Shown here in pieces: positions 5,561 through 6,467 of a DNA stretch of 6,467 nt. Both the position numbers and the translations under genes were made by a program. Position 1 is the stretch's first letter. Every line of letters begins with the position of its first letter. Under the pieces are notes generated by a model. That model was not told where the DNA came from and did not search any database. It saw only the letters and a program-made list of their open reading frames with translations. Source of the DNA: CACORA01 sp044234625. GTDB taxonomy: Bacteria > Planctomycetota > Planctomycetia > Pirellulales > UBA1268. The stretch is from assembly GCA_044234625.1 (NCBI GenBank), contig JBIIIP010000130.1, forward strand, positions 1 through 6,467, in the 5' to 3' direction.

Positions 5561-6243
5561 GCCTTCCGCCCTTCGGACGCGAGTTGGGTGGGCGTGACGC
5601 GGCCCTTGTTCTCGTATTTCTCGACGTGCGGCAGCAGCACGGCCACGACGTCGTCGACGCGGCGGAAGCCGGCGAGGATGCGGCCCTCCAGGAAGTGGGC
5701 GATCACAGAGGCCGGGATGGCCACGCACAGTCCGGCGAACGTGGTGATCAGGGCGACGTAGATTCCCTGGGCGAGTTCCGCCGCGCGGTTGGCGCCGGCC
5801 TGCAGGTTGGCGGTCGTGTAGAAGGCGAGGATCATGCCCTGCACCGTGCCGAGGAGGCCGAGCAGCGGCGTGACCGACACTGCCAGGCTGATGGGGCGGA
5901 TGTTGGCATACAGCCGCGAGGCCTCGCGCTCCTTCGCCGCTTCGACCGCATGCTCGACCTCCGGCAGCGGCCGGCCGATCTTCTCGAGCAGCGTCTTGAC
6001 GACCGTGGCCAGCACCGAGGGATGCTCCTGGCAAAGACGGTAGGCCTTGCGCGGGTCGAACGGCCCTTCGGCGGGCAGGCGGGTGAGGCCGTCGACGAGC
6101 GGCCGTGGCACGAACCGGCTGCGGCGCAGGGCCCACAGCCGCTCCAGTCCGAAGGCCACCACGACCACCGACATGGCCACGATCGGCCACATGAGGAAGC
6201 CGCCGGCGAGAAACAATTCCCAGAGCGAGCGCACGTTTTTCAT
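5557..6243 (-). CDS. exbB: ExbB/TolQ/MotA-family proton channel subunit
   Basis: A 228-residue inner-membrane protein. In this family ExbB forms the ring that, with ExbD, conducts protons and drives a TonB- or TolA-like partner. Three hydrophobic segments are seen at about residues 9-33, 116-142 and 160-185, with a long cytoplasmic stretch between the first two, the usual ExbB/TolQ topology. The signature Thr-Pro-Leu-Leu-Gly-Leu-Leu-Gly-Thr-Val-Gln-Gly-Met is at residues 125-137. The third helix has Ala-Leu-Ile-Thr-Thr-Phe-Ala-Gly-Leu-Cys-Val-Ala-Ile-Pro-Ala. Length is normal for the family. The ATG overlaps the upstream TPR stop codon by 4 bp (ATGA) and is preceded by a weak CAGG ribosome-binding site. 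The stop overlaps the exbD start in the same way. The family assignment is secure. Whether it serves transport, envelope stability or something else must be judged from its partner, the large toroid protein downstream. Confidence 0.96.
   Translation of the reverse strand: MKNVRSLWELFLAGGFLMWPIVAMSVVVVAFGLERLWALRRSRFVPRPLVDGLTRLPAEGPFDPRKAYRLCQEHPSVLATVVKTLLEKIGRPLPEVEHAVEAAKEREASRLYANIRPISLAVSVTPLLGLLGTVQGMILAFYTTANLQAGANRAAELAQGIYVALITTFAGLCVAIPASVIAHFLEGRILAGFRRVDDVVAVLLPHVEKYENKGRVTPTQLASEGRKA
5569..5574 (-). promoter_or_regulatory. Ribosome-binding site of exbD
   Basis: On the minus strand the sequence GAAGGG lies 8 nt upstream of the exbD ATG at 5560, inside the end of exbB. It is the clearest Shine-Dalgarno sequence in the window and supports this start over the longer open frame that continues upstream. 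A second purine run (GGAAGG) is only 1 nt from the ATG, too close to act in the usual way. Confidence 0.65.
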
Positions 6244-6467
6244 GATGCCTGTTTCGCCGCGGGCGGCGTGGCCGCCTGGAGCGCCTCGAGTCGTTTCCGT
6301 GCCGCCTGAGTCTGCGCCGCATCGGGATAGCGATCGACCATCTCCGCGTAGAGCTTTGCGGCCTGGTCGGCCTTGCCCAGCACCTCGAAGCAGCGAGCCG
6401 CCTCGTAGGTGGCCTGGGCCTGCCAGGGGTGGTAGTCCGGCGGCGCCTGCTGCTCGCCGAAGCCGTA
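6240..6467 (-). CDS. TPR-repeat protein, C-terminal end only (5' part lies outside the window)
   Basis: Only the last 75 codons are present; the frame is open to the window edge and ends in TGA. The visible part contains a good tetratricopeptide-like helix pair: Trp-Gln-Ala-Gln-Ala-Thr-Tyr-Glu-Ala-Ala-Arg, then a Leu-Gly-Lys turn, then Ala-Ala-Lys-Leu-Tyr-Ala-Glu and the typical Tyr-Pro-Asp-Ala ending. A basic helix and a short Ala/Pro/Lys tail follow. TPR repeats act as protein-protein scaffolds. The stop codon overlaps the exbB start in the sequence ATGA, so the two genes are probably translationally coupled and the protein probably works with the ExbB/ExbD module, perhaps as a periplasmic or envelope partner. 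A CpoB/YbgF-like role is possible by analogy with Tol-Pal operons. The missing N-terminus hides any signal peptide and the number of repeats, so the exact role is not known. Confidence 0.8.
   Translation of the reverse strand, partial: YGFGEQQAPPDYHPWQAQATYEAARCFEVLGKADQAAKLYAEMVDRYPDAAQTQAARKRLEALQAATPPAAKQAS

Overview
The window is very GC-rich and almost completely coding, and every supported gene lies on the minus strand. Genes are therefore read from high to low coordinates. The best taxonomic guess is a planctomycete (Planctomycetota, perhaps Pirellulales-like). The main reason is the C-terminal squalene-cyclase-like toroid domain of the large central gene. It resembles, from memory, a family seen in planctomycete genomes (Ser-His-Gly-Ile-Ala, Trp-Tyr-Tyr, Gly-Ser-Trp-Asp-Pro and His-Leu-Pro motifs). 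This is recall, not a database result.

Upstream module (6467 to 2151): the 3' end of a TPR-repeat protein gene, an ExbB/TolQ-type proton channel, an ExbD/TolR-type partner, and then a protein of about 991 residues. The first three genes are joined by 4-bp ATGA overlaps. The large protein has one N-terminal membrane anchor, about 550 residues of low-complexity linker and a C-terminal alpha/alpha-toroid domain. Its membrane helix carries the Ser-x3-His-x6-Leu-x3-Ser pattern of TonB, which in TonB is needed for coupling to ExbB/ExbD. The simplest reading is a proton-motive-force-driven envelope machine in which the TonB C-terminal domain is replaced by a toroid. This is the most interesting feature of the window.

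Downstream module (2118 to 1): hydB, hydG and the first 15 codons of hydD. The order beta, gamma, delta is that of the group 3b cytoplasmic [NiFe]-hydrogenase (sulfhydrogenase) operon, so the catalytic large subunit hydA probably lies just beyond position 1. HydB and HydG would carry electrons between NAD(P)H and the hydrogenase dimer through FAD and Fe-S clusters.

The two modules are only 32 nt apart, with no visible terminator or clear promoter between them, so read-through or an intragenic promoter is likely. No RNA genes, mobile elements or CRISPR arrays were seen. The long open frames on the plus strand are composition shadows of the minus-strand genes.
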